The position numbers and the translations under genes were made by a program. A DNA stretch of 64,000 nucleotides from Alcanivorax nanhaiticus (GTDB lineage Bacteria > Pseudomonadota > Gammaproteobacteria > Pseudomonadales > Alcanivoracaceae): NCBI RefSeq assembly GCF_000756665.1, contig NZ_ARXV01000013.1, positions 52,923-116,922 of the forward strand, given 5' to 3'. The notes under the pieces are model-generated. The model was not told the DNA's origin. It searched no databases and saw nothing but the letters and a program-made list of their open reading frames with translations. Shown here one piece after another: positions 47,746-57,054 of this stretch. How positions within the stretch are numbered: the first letter of the stretch is position 1; each line of letters begins with the position of its first letter.

Positions 47746-48381
47746 ATGGGTGACCTGGAAAAAGCCACACGCAAAGCGCAGGAGTTCCGTCAGCGTGAAA
47801 GGCAGATTCTTGATGCTGCTCTGGAGTTGTTTCTGGAGGAAGGCGAAGACCGGGTAACAGTGGAGATGATTGCCGACCGTGTAGGGATTGGTAAGGGCAC
47901 CATCTACAAGCACTTCGAGACCAAGAACGAAATTTACCTGTTGTTGATGATCCGTTACGAAGAGGATCTGGCAGACGTTTTCAAGCAGATATCCGATGCC
48001 GACAACAAGGAAAAGCTGGTCCGGGAGTATTTCCGTTTCCGCATCTCCGATCCCAAGCGTTATCAGTTGTTCGACCGTCTGGAAAACAAGGTCATCAAGG
48101 ACCATGCACTTCCGGAGCTGGTAGAAAAGCTGCACAGCATTCGCGAAGCCAATTTCGCCAGGCTTACCGAAATCGTTGAAGCCCGGGTGGAAGAAGGTTC
48201 CCTGGAATCAGTGCCGCCGATCTATCACATCTGTTCCGCCTGGGCGCTGGCCCATGGGGCGGTGGCGCTGATGGAATCGCCGTTTTACAAGCGTTTGATT
48301 GATGACAAGGAAGACTTCCTCGATTTCCTGATCGAGATTGGCATCCGCATGGGCAACAAGGGCCAGCGGGGGCCGCGATGA
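47746..48381 (+). CDS. TetR-family transcriptional regulator
   Basis: A 211-residue regulator with an N-terminal TetR helix-turn-helix (VTVEMIADRVGIGKGTIYKHF, about 34-55, shown in part) and a ligand domain with an acidic, aromatic-rich face. AAGGAG lies 6 bases before the ATG at 47746. It overlaps the DUF1285 gene by 4 bases and is divergent from the aminotransferase, a frequent target arrangement. An imperfect dyad AACAC-N6-GGTGTT at 47587-47603 in the shared 255-base gap could be its operator. Confidence 0.88.
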   Translation: MGDLEKATRKAQEFRQRERQILDAALELFLEEGEDRVTVEMIADRVGIGKGTIYKHFETKNEIYLLLMIRYEEDLADVFKQISDADNKEKLVREYFRFRISDPKRYQLFDRLENKVIKDHALPELVEKLHSIREANFARLTEIVEARVEEGSLESVPPIYHICSAWALAHGAVALMESPFYKRLIDDKEDFLDFLIEIGIRMGNKGQRGPR

Positions 48382-48920
48382 GCTCAGCGGATGATCTGCT
48401 TTCCTTGCTTGAGAAAGCAGACAAGGATGAGCAGGGGCTGCCGCCGGTGGAGCAGTGGAAGCCACAACGGCATGCGGACATTGACATGCGCATTGCCCGT
48501 GATGGCACCTGGTTCTATGAAGGCTCGCCCATCGAACGCGAACGGATGGTCGCCTTGTTCTCCACGATCCTGTTGCGAGAAGGGGAAGATTTCTTCCTGA
48601 TCACACCGGTGGAGAAGTTGCGGATTCAGGTGGACGATGCGCCCTTCGTGGCAGGCGAAGTGCAGCAGGTGGACGGCAAACTCGTCTTTACCACCAATGT
48701 AGGTAGCCACGTGGTCGCCTCTGCCGAGCACCCTATCCGGGTAGCGACTGATCCTGAAACCGGTGAACCATCCCCCTACATCACTGTACGCAAGAACCTT
48801 GAAGCCCTTATTGGCCGCAGTGCTTTCTACCAGCTGATCGACTGGGGAAGGGAAGAGGGTGGCAGGCTGCTGGTTGAGAGTGGTGGGGAGCGGTTTGAGT
48901 TGGGCGCTCTGGAAGAGTGA
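48378..48920 (+). CDS. DUF1285 protein
   Basis: A 180-residue protein of the DUF1285 family: PPVEQWKPQRHADIDMRIARDGTWFYEGSPIERERMV spread over about 20-60 and the FFLITPVEKLRIQVDDAPF segment. A PH-like fold has been reported for the family; function unknown. ATGA overlap with the TetR gene is common in gammaproteobacteria. The stop codon lies within an inverted-repeat arm. Confidence 0.85.
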   Translation: MSSADDLLSLLEKADKDEQGLPPVEQWKPQRHADIDMRIARDGTWFYEGSPIERERMVALFSTILLREGEDFFLITPVEKLRIQVDDAPFVAGEVQQVDGKLVFTTNVGSHVVASAEHPIRVATDPETGEPSPYITVRKNLEALIGRSAFYQLIDWGREEGGRLLVESGGERFELGALEE

Positions 48921-49070
48921 ACAGTTAACAGTGAATAGTTAACAGCGAAAGAACGCGGAATAAAGCGGGTTTGCTCTTAAACGCATGAGGCCGCGTCCAT
49001 TGGTTGGGCGCGGCCTCATGCGTTTAAGATAAAACAACGTTGCTCGCGCAACTGTTCACTGCTATTGATT
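48917..49070. repeat. Inverted word repeat around a terminator (AACAGTTAACAGTGAATAG type)
   Basis: The left arm (48917-48947) holds GTGAACAGTTAAC and AGTGAATAGTTAACAG, and the right arm (49051-49070) the inverted ACTGTTCACTGCTATTGATT. Both flanking stop codons (48918-48920 and 49062-49064) lie inside the arms. The same core word occurs at 27787-27943. A 20-bp perfect stem sits between the arms. Confidence 0.75.
48976..49028. terminator. 20-bp perfect hairpin between DUF1285 and kinase genes
   Basis: CTTAAACGCATGAGGCCGCG (48976-48995) is exactly complemented at 49009-49028 around a 13-base loop. Convergent genes on both sides suggest a shared 3' end structure. The T run is short. Confidence 0.7.
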
Positions 49071-50786
49071 AAGGCTTACGCTAATCAGCAACAACATCAT
49101 CAGTACCACACAGGCGCCTTTCCAAAGTCTTAATTCATTCACGCTGTTGTCTTTCGCTGGCTTGGCGCTGCGGACCGGGCGGCGCAGGGCATCCCGGAAT
49201 TCGGCGGCGTCAGCAAAGCGCTGGTTGGGTTGGCGTTGCAAGCCAATCTGCAGCACGTTATTGATCCACAATGGTACAAAGGCATTCAATCCCTGGAGTG
49301 GCGGCAGCGGTTGATGTGAGGCTTTTTCATAGCGGCCATGCCAGGGCAGGGCACCAGTGAGCATCTCATGGATGATCACGCCAACAGAGAACAGGTCACT
49401 CTGCTCAGAAGGCGTGGAGCCTTCTACCAACTCCGGGGCACTGTAATCCCGTGTACCCAGGGGGATGCCAGCGTTGACTTGTTCCATGCCGCGGCAATGG
49501 CAGCTGCCAAAGTCGACAATTCTGACCAGCCCATTGCTGTCTACCATGATGTTTTCCGGCTTGAGATCGCCATGAATCACATCGGCCCGGTGCAAGGCGC
49601 GGATACCATTGAGCAGCTGATCTGCCAGGTACAGCTTTTCTTCGACAGGTGCATCAGGGTGATCCTTGAGCCACTGCTTTAGCGTTACGCCATCGATGAA
49701 TTCCAGACGCTGATAGAGACAACTGGGATTGTCAGGAAGGGTGAGATAGCGCAACAAATGAGGGTTTCTCAACCGGTTGCCAACCCAGCCTTCCATGACA
49801 AAGCGCTCCAGAGAGAAGCGATCATCTTCCAGGTTCACGGAGGGAGTCTTCAGAACAGAGCGTTGTCCATCGGCATCTTCCACCAGATAAAGGTGGCTGC
49901 GCACACTGGCATAGAGCTCCCGCAGTACCGTAAAGCCATCGACTCTTATTCCAGGGCTGAGTGGCGGCGGCAGGGGCAGGCTACCTCGCTGACGCAGTAC
50001 TTCATCCGCACCGGCATCCGGCAGGGCATCGACCACCAGTACCTGGCAGCTGACATTGTCGTCGCTGCCATTGGCGATTGCCGCTTCCACCAGCGCCTGG
50101 GAGCAGATCTCAGGTTTGCTGCAGCCCCGGAGAATGCCCTGCATGCGCGAGCGGCTGAGGAAACCATGCACGCCGTCGCTGGTGAGCAGAAAAATATCCC
50201 CGACCTGTAGATCACTGCTGCTGTAATCCACATCCAGTCGTGTGTCACCGCCCATGACACGGGTGAGCACCTGTTTGTTATCACCGAGCATACGGCTGTG
50301 GTCACGGGTCAGACATTCAAGCTTGTCGTTGCGCAGACGCCAGATGCGCGAATCGCCCACCTGAAACAGGTGGGCGGTTCGTGACCTCAAAATTAGCAGG
50401 GACAGGGTGCACAGGTGGCTTTCCCCGGCCAGTGTCTGGCGGCATAACCAGCGGTTGAGTGCTTCCAGTACTTTCTGTGCCGAGCGGGGCACGCTCCACA
50501 GCGCCGGGGTGGCGTAATAATCACTGATAAAACCGAGAACGCAGGATTCGGCTGCCTCGCGAGCCGCCCCGGCAGTGGAAAGGCCATCTGCCAGTGCTGC
50601 CACAATGCCTTTGGTGCGCATCAGGCTGCCTTCCGGAATCTGCATGGCCAGAGCGTCCTGGTTGTGCAGTTTGGGGCCGCTATCCGTGTACTGGCCAATG
50701 CGAACACGAGGGGCCAGATCCGGTTCGTCACCGGAGGATGATGCGGTTACTGGAGTGGTGGGAAGGCTGGCGTTAGATGCGTCCAT
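49062..50786 (-). CDS. PP2C phosphatase / Ser-Thr kinase fusion, membrane-anchored
   Basis: A 574-residue bifunctional protein. The N-terminal PP2C domain (about 27-255) has NQDAL, ADGLS, TSDGVHGF and GSDDNVSC, so metal sites look intact. The kinase domain (about 270-530) has HGDLKPEN and DFG with a lysine in RSVLKTP; HGD replaces the usual HRD. One C-terminal membrane helix follows (about 553-572). It lies 54 bases after the nitrate transporter in the same direction. The same pairing occurs next to nitrate assimilation genes in Pseudomonas, so it probably tunes nitrate uptake or reduction, but its substrate is not known. Start at the ATG with GGGGA upstream. Confidence 0.85.
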   Translation of the reverse strand: MDASNASLPTTPVTASSSGDEPDLAPRVRIGQYTDSGPKLHNQDALAMQIPEGSLMRTKGIVAALADGLSTAGAAREAAESCVLGFISDYYATPALWSVPRSAQKVLEALNRWLCRQTLAGESHLCTLSLLILRSRTAHLFQVGDSRIWRLRNDKLECLTRDHSRMLGDNKQVLTRVMGGDTRLDVDYSSSDLQVGDIFLLTSDGVHGFLSRSRMQGILRGCSKPEICSQALVEAAIANGSDDNVSCQVLVVDALPDAGADEVLRQRGSLPLPPPLSPGIRVDGFTVLRELYASVRSHLYLVEDADGQRSVLKTPSVNLEDDRFSLERFVMEGWVGNRLRNPHLLRYLTLPDNPSCLYQRLEFIDGVTLKQWLKDHPDAPVEEKLYLADQLLNGIRALHRADVIHGDLKPENIMVDSNGLVRIVDFGSCHCRGMEQVNAGIPLGTRDYSAPELVEGSTPSEQSDLFSVGVIIHEMLTGALPWHGRYEKASHQPLPPLQGLNAFVPLWINNVLQIGLQRQPNQRFADAAEFRDALRRPVRSAKPAKDNSVNELRLWKGACVVLMMLLLISVSLNQ

Positions 50787-50840
50787 TATCGGTCCCCGTG
50801 TCAATCCTGAACGGCCGGCCCGCAGGCCGGCCAGTCGTTG

Positions 50841-52310
50841 TTAGCCTACCTTGATAAGCTGAACTTCGCCTTTTTCGTCGATCTCCGCAATATGCCCCTT
50901 GGGCTCATCGAGGAACTGGACTGCTGCGAAGGCCACGGCGGCACTGGCAGCAATGACCAGGAAGAAAGTGCTGGGCTCCACAAAGGTGAGTACGGTCAGG
51001 AAGATCACCGCCCCGGTGTTGCCATAGGCACCTACCATGCCCGCGATCTGTCCTGTAAGGCGGCGCTTGATCAGCGGTACGGTAGCGAACACCGCCCCTT
51101 CACCAGCCTGCACGAAGAAGGAGCAACACATGGTGGCGATCACGGCGAGTGCCAGCGGCCAGGTACTGCCGATCTGGCTCATCAGACCGTAACCCACCAT
51201 CAGTCCGGCGAGCAGAATCATCAGGGATTTCTTGCGACCGAACTTGTCGGAGAGCCAGCCACCGCCAGGGCGCGCAGCCAGATTCATGAAGGCATAACCG
51301 GAGGCCAACAGACCGGCCATCACCGGCTCCAGACCAAAGGTGTCTGCAAAGAACAGTGGCAGCATGGAGACTACAGCCAGTTCGGAGCCAAAGGTCACCA
51401 GATAGGAAAGATCAAGAATGGCGACCTGCTTGAAGCTGTAACGGTCATGCTCGTCAACGCCTTCTTTCAGGTGCTCACGGTTCACGCGCCATGCCTGACC
51501 AATCTGCACAATGCCCAGGGCAAAGATCAGCGAGGCCAGTACATACTGGGTAGTGGTGCCAAACAGAGACAGGTTGCTGGGGCCAAGACGCCATACAATC
51601 ACCAGCAGGGCGGCGTACAGCGGAATGCTCATGGCCAGGTAGAAGTACAGATCACGCTTGGTGCTGACTTCCAGCGCGGCACTGCGCTTGGGCTTGAAGT
51701 AGGAGGAGCCCTTGGGAGTGTTACGGGCTTTCCAGAGGAAGAAGAAACCGTACAGCAAGGCAATCATACCGGTGCTGGCAATAGCCCAGCGCCAGCCGTC
51801 ATCACCACCAAACAGCATGGCGACGGAGGGCAGGGTAATGGCTGCTGCAGCGGAGCCGAAGTTGCCCCAGCCGCCGTAAACACCTTCAGCCAGCCCCACT
51901 TCGCGAGCGGGGAACCACTCACCAATCAGACGAATACCCACCACAAAGCCGGCTCCCACAAAACCGAGCAGCAGTCGGGTGATGGCTAGCTGCTCGAAGG
52001 TGGTGGACATGGCAAATGCCCAGCAAGGGAAGGCGGAGATGATTAGCAAAAAGCCGAACACCTTGCGCGGACCATAACGGTCTACCAGGGAGCCAATGAT
52101 TACCCGCGAGGGGATGGTCAGGGCCACGTTGAGAATCAGCAAGGCTTTGACTTGCTCGGTGGTGAGGTCAAAGGCTTCACGCAAATGTCCCATCAGTGGC
52201 GCATGGGAAAACCACACTACAAAAGTGATAAAGAAAGCGACCCAGCTCAGGTGTAGCAGGCGGATACGCGGTGCAGAAAAATTAAGAAGATTCAGTTTGT
52301 CGGCGCTCAT
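50841..52310 (-). CDS. Nitrate/nitrite transporter (MFS, NarK/NasA family)
   Basis: A 489-residue major facilitator with 12 predicted helices. The nitrate signature (GxxxNxGG-like [12 protein letters not shown] and [11 protein letters not shown]) and conserved Arg in helix 2 and 8 regions fit nitrate porters. Probably imports nitrate for assimilation. The ATG at 52310 has GGAG 5 bases upstream; the frame runs further but through the promoter. A consensus sigma-54 promoter ends about 30 bases before the start. First gene of the leftward arm. Confidence 0.93.
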   Translation of the reverse strand: MSADKLNLLNFSAPRIRLLHLSWVAFFITFVVWFSHAPLMGHLREAFDLTTEQVKALLILNVALTIPSRVIIGSLVDRYGPRKVFGFLLIISAFPCWAFAMSTTFEQLAITRLLLGFVGAGFVVGIRLIGEWFPAREVGLAEGVYGGWGNFGSAAAAITLPSVAMLFGGDDGWRWAIASTGMIALLYGFFFLWKARNTPKGSSYFKPKRSAALEVSTKRDLYFYLAMSIPLYAALLVIVWRLGPSNLSLFGTTTQYVLASLIFALGIVQIGQAWRVNREHLKEGVDEHDRYSFKQVAILDLSYLVTFGSELAVVSMLPLFFADTFGLEPVMAGLLASGYAFMNLAARPGGGWLSDKFGRKKSLMILLAGLMVGYGLMSQIGSTWPLALAVIATMCCSFFVQAGEGAVFATVPLIKRRLTGQIAGMVGAYGNTGAVIFLTVLTFVEPSTFFLVIAASAAVAFAAVQFLDEPKGHIAEIDEKGEVQLIKVG

Positions 52311-52350
52311 GATGACTCCATCCACGGGCGGTTGGTCGATGGCTTGTACA

Positions 52351-52368
52351 AAGCAATCGCCGTGCCAA
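52351..52368 (-). promoter_or_regulatory. Sigma-54 promoter of the nitrate transporter operon
   Basis: On the minus strand TTGGCACGGCGATTGCTT matches the consensus TGGCACG-N4-TTGCT, with GG and GC ten bases apart. The expected start is near 52341, giving a leader of about 30 bases to the ATG at 52310. Confidence 0.88.
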
Positions 52369-52751
52369 CAATTAAGTTGCTGATTTTGTTGGGAAATGTT
52401 GAGTTTTTGCTGAAAACTTTCGCGATGCCGTGCGGGATCATGAGGCTCTAGGCTGCATGATGGGGCGAAAATGATGCTCGCCATGTGTGCAAAAAAGGAA
52501 TTTTTGCCGTTTGCTATATATAGGTGCCTGACGAATGCCTCTCAGCTGTGCTTGTTGCTGGTACGGCGATTAGGGGGTGGGTTGGTCTGACTGCCTTGGA
52601 ATGTTGCGAAGCGCTTTTATTGTCGTGTGTTCCTTATATAGAAGAAGGAGGTCAAGGATGGAGCATTTTGGGGCTTTGTACGGATTGGCCTTCAGAAATG
52701 CTGAAATCCGATGGCTGCGCATCCCTGGCGCGCAATTGTGATTCATTGAGG

Positions 52752-52767
52752 TGCACGAAAAAGTGCA
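52752..52767. promoter_or_regulatory. Probable NtrC-binding dyad
   Basis: TGCACGAAAAAGTGCA is a near match to the NtrC dyad (TGCAC-N7-GTGCA; here N6). It is about 130 bases upstream of the predicted nirB start, a normal distance for an enhancer. The one-base shorter spacer leaves some doubt. Confidence 0.55.
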
Positions 52768-52863
52768 TCGTCGTCGTGCATAAACGCATTAAAAAAATGC
52801 ATCGAAATACATTTTTCTCATAAGAAAACCGGAAAAAATAAATATATTCAAAGGGTTATCAAG

Positions 52864-52880
52864 TTGGCACAAGCCTTGCT
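52864..52880 (+). promoter_or_regulatory. Sigma-54 promoter of the nirB operon
   Basis: TTGGCACAAGCCTTGCT has GG and GC exactly ten bases apart (52866-52867 and 52878-52879), matching TGGCAC-N5-TTGC. Predicted start near 52891, about 30 bases before the nirB ATG. Confidence 0.9.
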
Positions 52881-52920
52881 GTAGTGGTGCTGTCAGTTAC
52901 GCACCGCGAGGGTGAGCCTT

Positions 52921-55449
52921 ATGGCCAAGCAACAACTTCTTTTGATCGGACACGGGATGGTAGGCCAGCGTTATCTGGAAGCGCTGGTTGCCCAGGGTGG
53001 CCGTGAGCAATTCGACATCACTGTACTGTGTGAAGAGCCGCTGCCGGCTTACGACCGTGTCGGGTTGACCAGTTATTTTTCCGGCAAGACCGCCGATGAC
53101 CTGTCGCTGGTGCCGCAGGGTTTCTTTGAAGAACACGATATTGCCCTGAAGCTGAAGACACGCGCTGACAGCATTGATCGCGCTGCCAAAACCGTGACCA
53201 CCAATACGGGTGAAACCCTGTCTTACGACAAGCTGGTGCTGGCTACCGGTTCTTATCCTTTTGTGCCTCCGATTCCGGGCAACGATCGTGACAACTGCTT
53301 TGTGTACCGCACCATCGATGATCTGGACGCCATGATTGCGGCCAGTAAGGGCGGTAAAGTGGGTACCGTTGTCGGTGGTGGCTTGCTAGGTCTGGAAGCG
53401 GCCAAAGCATTGCATGATCTGGGTCTGGAAACCCACGTAGTGGAATTCGCCCCGCGCCTGATGGCGGTACAGGTGGATGATTTCGGTGGTGCGCTGCTCA
53501 AGGACAAGATTCAGGAACTGGGTGTGACTGTGCATACCAGTACCGGCACCCAGGAAATTGTCGATGGCGAAAGCTGCAAGCACCGCATGGTGTTTGGTGA
53601 AGACAAGCATCTGGAAACTGACTTGATTGTTTTCTCCGCGGGCATTCGTCCCCAGGATGCACTGGCGCGGGCCTGTGAGCTGGAGCTGGGCGAGCGGGGC
53701 GGTATCGTGGTCAACGATCACTGCGTGACTTCAGATGATGATGTTTATGCCATTGGTGAAGTGGCACTGTGGAATGGCCGTATCTTCGGTCTGGTGGCAC
53801 CGGGTTACCAGATGGCGGAAATCGCTGCCGAGCACCTGATGAAAAAGACCGACAAGTCTTTCCAGGGTGCCGACATGAGCACCAAGCTCAAATTGATGGG
53901 TGTGGATGTGGCTTCAATTGGTGATGCCCATGGCAACACTCCAGGCTGCCGCAGCACCGTGTTCATGGATCAGACCGCTGGCATCTACAAGAAAGCAGTG
54001 ATCAGTGAGTGCGGCAAGAAACTGTTGGGGGCCGTGCTAGTGGGTGACGCTGCTGACTACGGCAACCTGCTGCAACTGTGCCTGAACGAGATGGATCTGC
54101 CCGGCGACCCGGCTGCCCTGGTCGCTCCGGTTTCTGATGGCGCGCCGCTGCTGGGTGCTGATGCGCTGCCCGATAGTGCGCAAATCTGTTCCTGTAACAA
54201 CGTTTCCAAGGGCGACCTGTGTGCGGCCATCGATGATGGTGCCATGACGGTCGGCGACCTCAAGGCCTGTACCAAGGCCTCTGCCACTTGTGGCGGTTGT
54301 TCCGCACTGGTCAAGCAAGTACTGGACAGCGAGCTGGAAAAACGTGGTGTGGAAGTGAACAACCACATCTGTGAACACTTCCCTTACTCCCGTCAGGAAA
54401 TTTACCACCTGGTACGCGTTGGCCAGATCACCACCTTTGACGAACTGCTTGAGAAGCACGGTACTGGAGACGGTTGCGATATCTGCAAGCCGACGGCTGC
54501 ATCAGTACTGGCCTCCTGCTGGAACGACTATGTCCTGAACAAACCCCATGCCGGTTTGCAGGACACCAACGATTACTTCCTCGGTAACATGCAGCGCGAC
54601 GGTACCTATTCCATCGTGCCCCGAGTGGCGGGTGGTGAAATTACTCCAGACAAGTTGATTGTGTTGGGGGAAGTCGCCAAGAAATACGACCTTTACACCA
54701 AGATCACCGGTGGTCAGCGTGTGGATCTGTTCGGTGCCCGCGTAGAGCAGCTGCCGGAAATCTGGAAAATCCTGGTGGATGCCGGTTTCGAAACCGGTCA
54801 TGCCTACGGCAAGTCCCTGCGCACCGTGAAGTCCTGCGTCGGTTCTACCTGGTGCCGCTACGGGGTGAAAGATTCCGTCGGCACCGCCATTCAAGTTGAA
54901 GATCGCTACAAGGGCCTGCGTAGCCCGCACAAACTGAAGATGGCGGTGAGTGGCTGTACCCGTGAGTGTGCGGAAGCGCAGAGCAAGGACGTGGGTGTCA
55001 TCGCCACCGAGAAAGGCTGGAATCTGTATGTGTGTGGCAACGGTGGCATGCGTCCCCGTCACGCCGACCTGTTCGCCTCGGATCTGTCTGATGAAGAGCT
55101 GATCAAGACCATCGACCGCTTCCTGATGTTCTACATTAAAACCGCAGACCGCCTGCAACGCACCAGCGTCTGGTTGGAAAACCTGGAAGGAGGTCTGGAC
55201 TATCTGAAGCAAGTGATTCTGGAAGATTCCCTGGGTATCGGGGAAGAACTGGAAGCGCAAATGCAGCATGTGATCGCCACCTACCAATGTGAGTGGAAGA
55301 CCACAGTGGAAGACGAAGAAGCGGTGAAACGCTTCAAGCATTTCGTCAACGACGACAGCGCCGACGATAACCTGCAGTACGTACGTGAGCGTGGTCAGCG
55401 TCGTCCTGCTTACGAGAATGAACGTATCCAACTGGTTGAGGAGGCATAA
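52921..55449 (+). CDS. nirB: Assimilatory nitrite reductase [NAD(P)H] large subunit NirB
   Basis: An 842-residue flavo-sirohaem enzyme. N-terminal FAD/NAD domain (GHGMVGQRYLE, GGGLLGLEAAK), two BFD-like [2Fe-2S] regions (CSCNNVSKG...CGGC near 420-465, then GDGCDICKP), a ferredoxin-like half-domain, and the sirohaem/[4Fe-4S] site CVGSTWC...SGCTREC. Reduces nitrite to ammonium with NirD. The ATG at 52921 follows GAGGGTGAG; a GTG nine bases upstream is possible but unlikely. First gene of the rightward arm. Confidence 0.96.
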   Translation: MAKQQLLLIGHGMVGQRYLEALVAQGGREQFDITVLCEEPLPAYDRVGLTSYFSGKTADDLSLVPQGFFEEHDIALKLKTRADSIDRAAKTVTTNTGETLSYDKLVLATGSYPFVPPIPGNDRDNCFVYRTIDDLDAMIAASKGGKVGTVVGGGLLGLEAAKALHDLGLETHVVEFAPRLMAVQVDDFGGALLKDKIQELGVTVHTSTGTQEIVDGESCKHRMVFGEDKHLETDLIVFSAGIRPQDALARACELELGERGGIVVNDHCVTSDDDVYAIGEVALWNGRIFGLVAPGYQMAEIAAEHLMKKTDKSFQGADMSTKLKLMGVDVASIGDAHGNTPGCRSTVFMDQTAGIYKKAVISECGKKLLGAVLVGDAADYGNLLQLCLNEMDLPGDPAALVAPVSDGAPLLGADALPDSAQICSCNNVSKGDLCAAIDDGAMTVGDLKACTKASATCGGCSALVKQVLDSELEKRGVEVNNHICEHFPYSRQEIYHLVRVGQITTFDELLEKHGTGDGCDICKPTAASVLASCWNDYVLNKPHAGLQDTNDYFLGNMQRDGTYSIVPRVAGGEITPDKLIVLGEVAKKYDLYTKITGGQRVDLFGARVEQLPEIWKILVDAGFETGHAYGKSLRTVKSCVGSTWCRYGVKDSVGTAIQVEDRYKGLRSPHKLKMAVSGCTRECAEAQSKDVGVIATEKGWNLYVCGNGGMRPRHADLFASDLSDEELIKTIDRFLMFYIKTADRLQRTSVWLENLEGGLDYLKQVILEDSLGIGEELEAQMQHVIATYQCEWKTTVEDEEAVKRFKHFVNDDSADDNLQYVRERGQRRPAYENERIQLVEEA

Positions 55450-55451
55450 GC

Positions 55452-55802
55452 ATGAACAGCGCTCTTGCAGTGGAATGGAAAGCGGTGTGCAAAGTCAGCG
55501 ATGTGCTGCCTGGCACCGGTGTTGGAGTGCGCTTGCCGGAAGGCCAGGCGGCACTGTTCTGCACTCGTGATGGCAGTTTCTTTGCACTCGATAACATGGA
55601 CCCGTTCAGCAGCGCCAATGTGCTGAGCAGGGGGCTGCTGGGATCACTGGGAGGCCGCAAGGTGGTGGCCTCACCGATCTACAAGCAGCATTTTGATCTG
55701 GAGACCGGTCAGTGTCTCGAAGATGAAACCGTCACCTTGAATGTCTATCCGGTTCGGGTGGAAGGCGACGTCATCGAAGTTGCCACTTCGGCAACTAACT
55801 GA
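55452..55802 (+). CDS. nirD: Nitrite reductase small subunit NirD
   Basis: A 116-residue Rieske-fold protein that lacks the iron ligands, as usual for NirD (conserved DNMDPFS, SPIYKQHFDLETG). GAGGAGG lies 7 bases before the ATG; 2 bases after nirB. Confidence 0.94.
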   Translation: MNSALAVEWKAVCKVSDVLPGTGVGVRLPEGQAALFCTRDGSFFALDNMDPFSSANVLSRGLLGSLGGRKVVASPIYKQHFDLETGQCLEDETVTLNVYPVRVEGDVIEVATSATN

Positions 55803-55821
55803 CCATAAGGGCAAGGCAGTA

Positions 55822-57054
55822 ATGAAGAAACTGGTGGTAATCGGTAACGGCATGGCGGCTGTCCGCCTGTTGGAAGAGGTGACTCGCCTGGCGCCTGATC
55901 TGTATCAGATCACCGTCGTTGGCGAAGAACCTTTTGCCGGTTACAACCGGGTCATGCTGTCGCCCTTGCTGGGTGGTGGTACGGATGAATCCGCTATCAC
56001 CACCCACCCGCACCAGTGGTACCGGGACCGGGGAATTCGACTCATAACCGGTTCACCGGTGGTGGCTATCCGCCGCCACCGTCGTCAGGTGGTCACCGCC
56101 GCCGGCCACAAGCTGGACTACGACCGCCTGGTGCTGGCTACCGGGGCTGCGCCCCGCAAGCTACCCGTTGAGGGTGTTGAATTACAGGGCGTCATGAGCT
56201 TTCGAGATCTTTATGACGTCCGCAAGTTGTTGTCGCTCTCGGCTGCCCGTGTGGTGGTCGTGGGCGGCGGCTTTTTAGGGCTGGAGGCCGCCGACGCGCT
56301 GGTGAAACAGGGACACGATGTGACCCTGGTGCACAGCCGCGGCCATCTGCTGAATCAGCAACTGGATGAAGTTGCCGGTCACCGTTTGCAGGCCGACCTG
56401 GAACAGCGTGGCGTGAAATTCGTCATGCAGGCACGCACTGCGTCTCTGCAAGGAGACAGTGACGGTGCGGTGTCGTCAGTGATGCTTGGCGATGGTCAGC
56501 TGCTGCCAGCCGACTATGTGGTTCAGGCCGTGGGCATTGTTCCGCGAACTGAACTGGCCGATCAAGCAGGCTTAAGCGTTAACCAAGGTGTCCGTGTGGA
56601 CGATACCTTGCAAACGTTTGACCCTGCCATTTATGCCATTGGCGAATGCGTGGAGCACCGTAACCGCACCTTTGGTCTGGTGGCACCGCTGTATGAACAA
56701 GCGGCGGTGTGTGCCAGTCATCTTGCAGAACTTGGGCACCGTCGTTACCTGTTTGCAGACAGTGCTACCCGGCTCAAGATCTCCGGCATCGACCTGGTGT
56801 CGTTCGGCGATTTTGAAGGTGACGGCGAGACCCTGCAGCTGGCGCTGCCGGGCAGCTATCGCCGCCTGCAAGTGGTGGAAAACCGGATCGTCGGTATGGT
56901 GCTGTATGGTGATGTCACCGATGCCGCCTATTACGAGAGCCTGTGGCGAGAGCGCACCGACATTACCTCGTTGCGCCAGGTCTTGTTGATGGGTGAGGCG
57001 TTCTGCAAGGCAGCAGCCAAGCGCGGTGACGGCGAGGAGGAAATTGCCGCATGA
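55822..57054 (+). CDS. FAD/NAD(P) oxidoreductase of the nitrate operon
   Basis: A 410-residue two-dinucleotide-binding flavoprotein: FAD site VIGNGMAAVRLLE, NAD site VVVGGGFLGLEAADAL, then DYVVQAVGIVPRTEL. It is the NirB N-terminal domain as a separate protein. Its ATGA overlap with the nitrate reductase gene suggests it feeds electrons to it, like NasB or the Pseudomonas/Klebsiella partner. AAGG precedes the ATG at 55822. Confidence 0.87.
   Translation: MKKLVVIGNGMAAVRLLEEVTRLAPDLYQITVVGEEPFAGYNRVMLSPLLGGGTDESAITTHPHQWYRDRGIRLITGSPVVAIRRHRRQVVTAAGHKLDYDRLVLATGAAPRKLPVEGVELQGVMSFRDLYDVRKLLSLSAARVVVVGGGFLGLEAADALVKQGHDVTLVHSRGHLLNQQLDEVAGHRLQADLEQRGVKFVMQARTASLQGDSDGAVSSVMLGDGQLLPADYVVQAVGIVPRTELADQAGLSVNQGVRVDDTLQTFDPAIYAIGECVEHRNRTFGLVAPLYEQAAVCASHLAELGHRRYLFADSATRLKISGIDLVSFGDFEGDGETLQLALPGSYRRLQVVENRIVGMVLYGDVTDAAYYESLWRERTDITSLRQVLLMGEAFCKAAAKRGDGEEEIAA

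Larger units (their letters stand above)
52311..52920. other. Divergent control region of the nitrate assimilation genes (610 bp)
   Basis: No gene is supported. It contains sigma-54 promoters facing outward at each end and a probable NtrC dyad near 52752, plus AT-rich DNA with further GTGCA/TGCAT half-sites at 52776-52810 that may bind NtrC or bend DNA. A 99-codon frame inside (52524-52823) has no ribosome site. Confidence 0.75.

Noticed and set aside
47491..48135. Extension of the aminotransferase frame to 588 codons
   Set aside because: The extra part lies antisense to the tetR gene; the ATG at 47490 has a good ribosome site and matches the fold start.
52524..52823. A 99-codon frame in the nitrate control region
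   Set aside because: No ribosome site or family, and it covers the NtrC-like dyad between two sigma-54 promoters.
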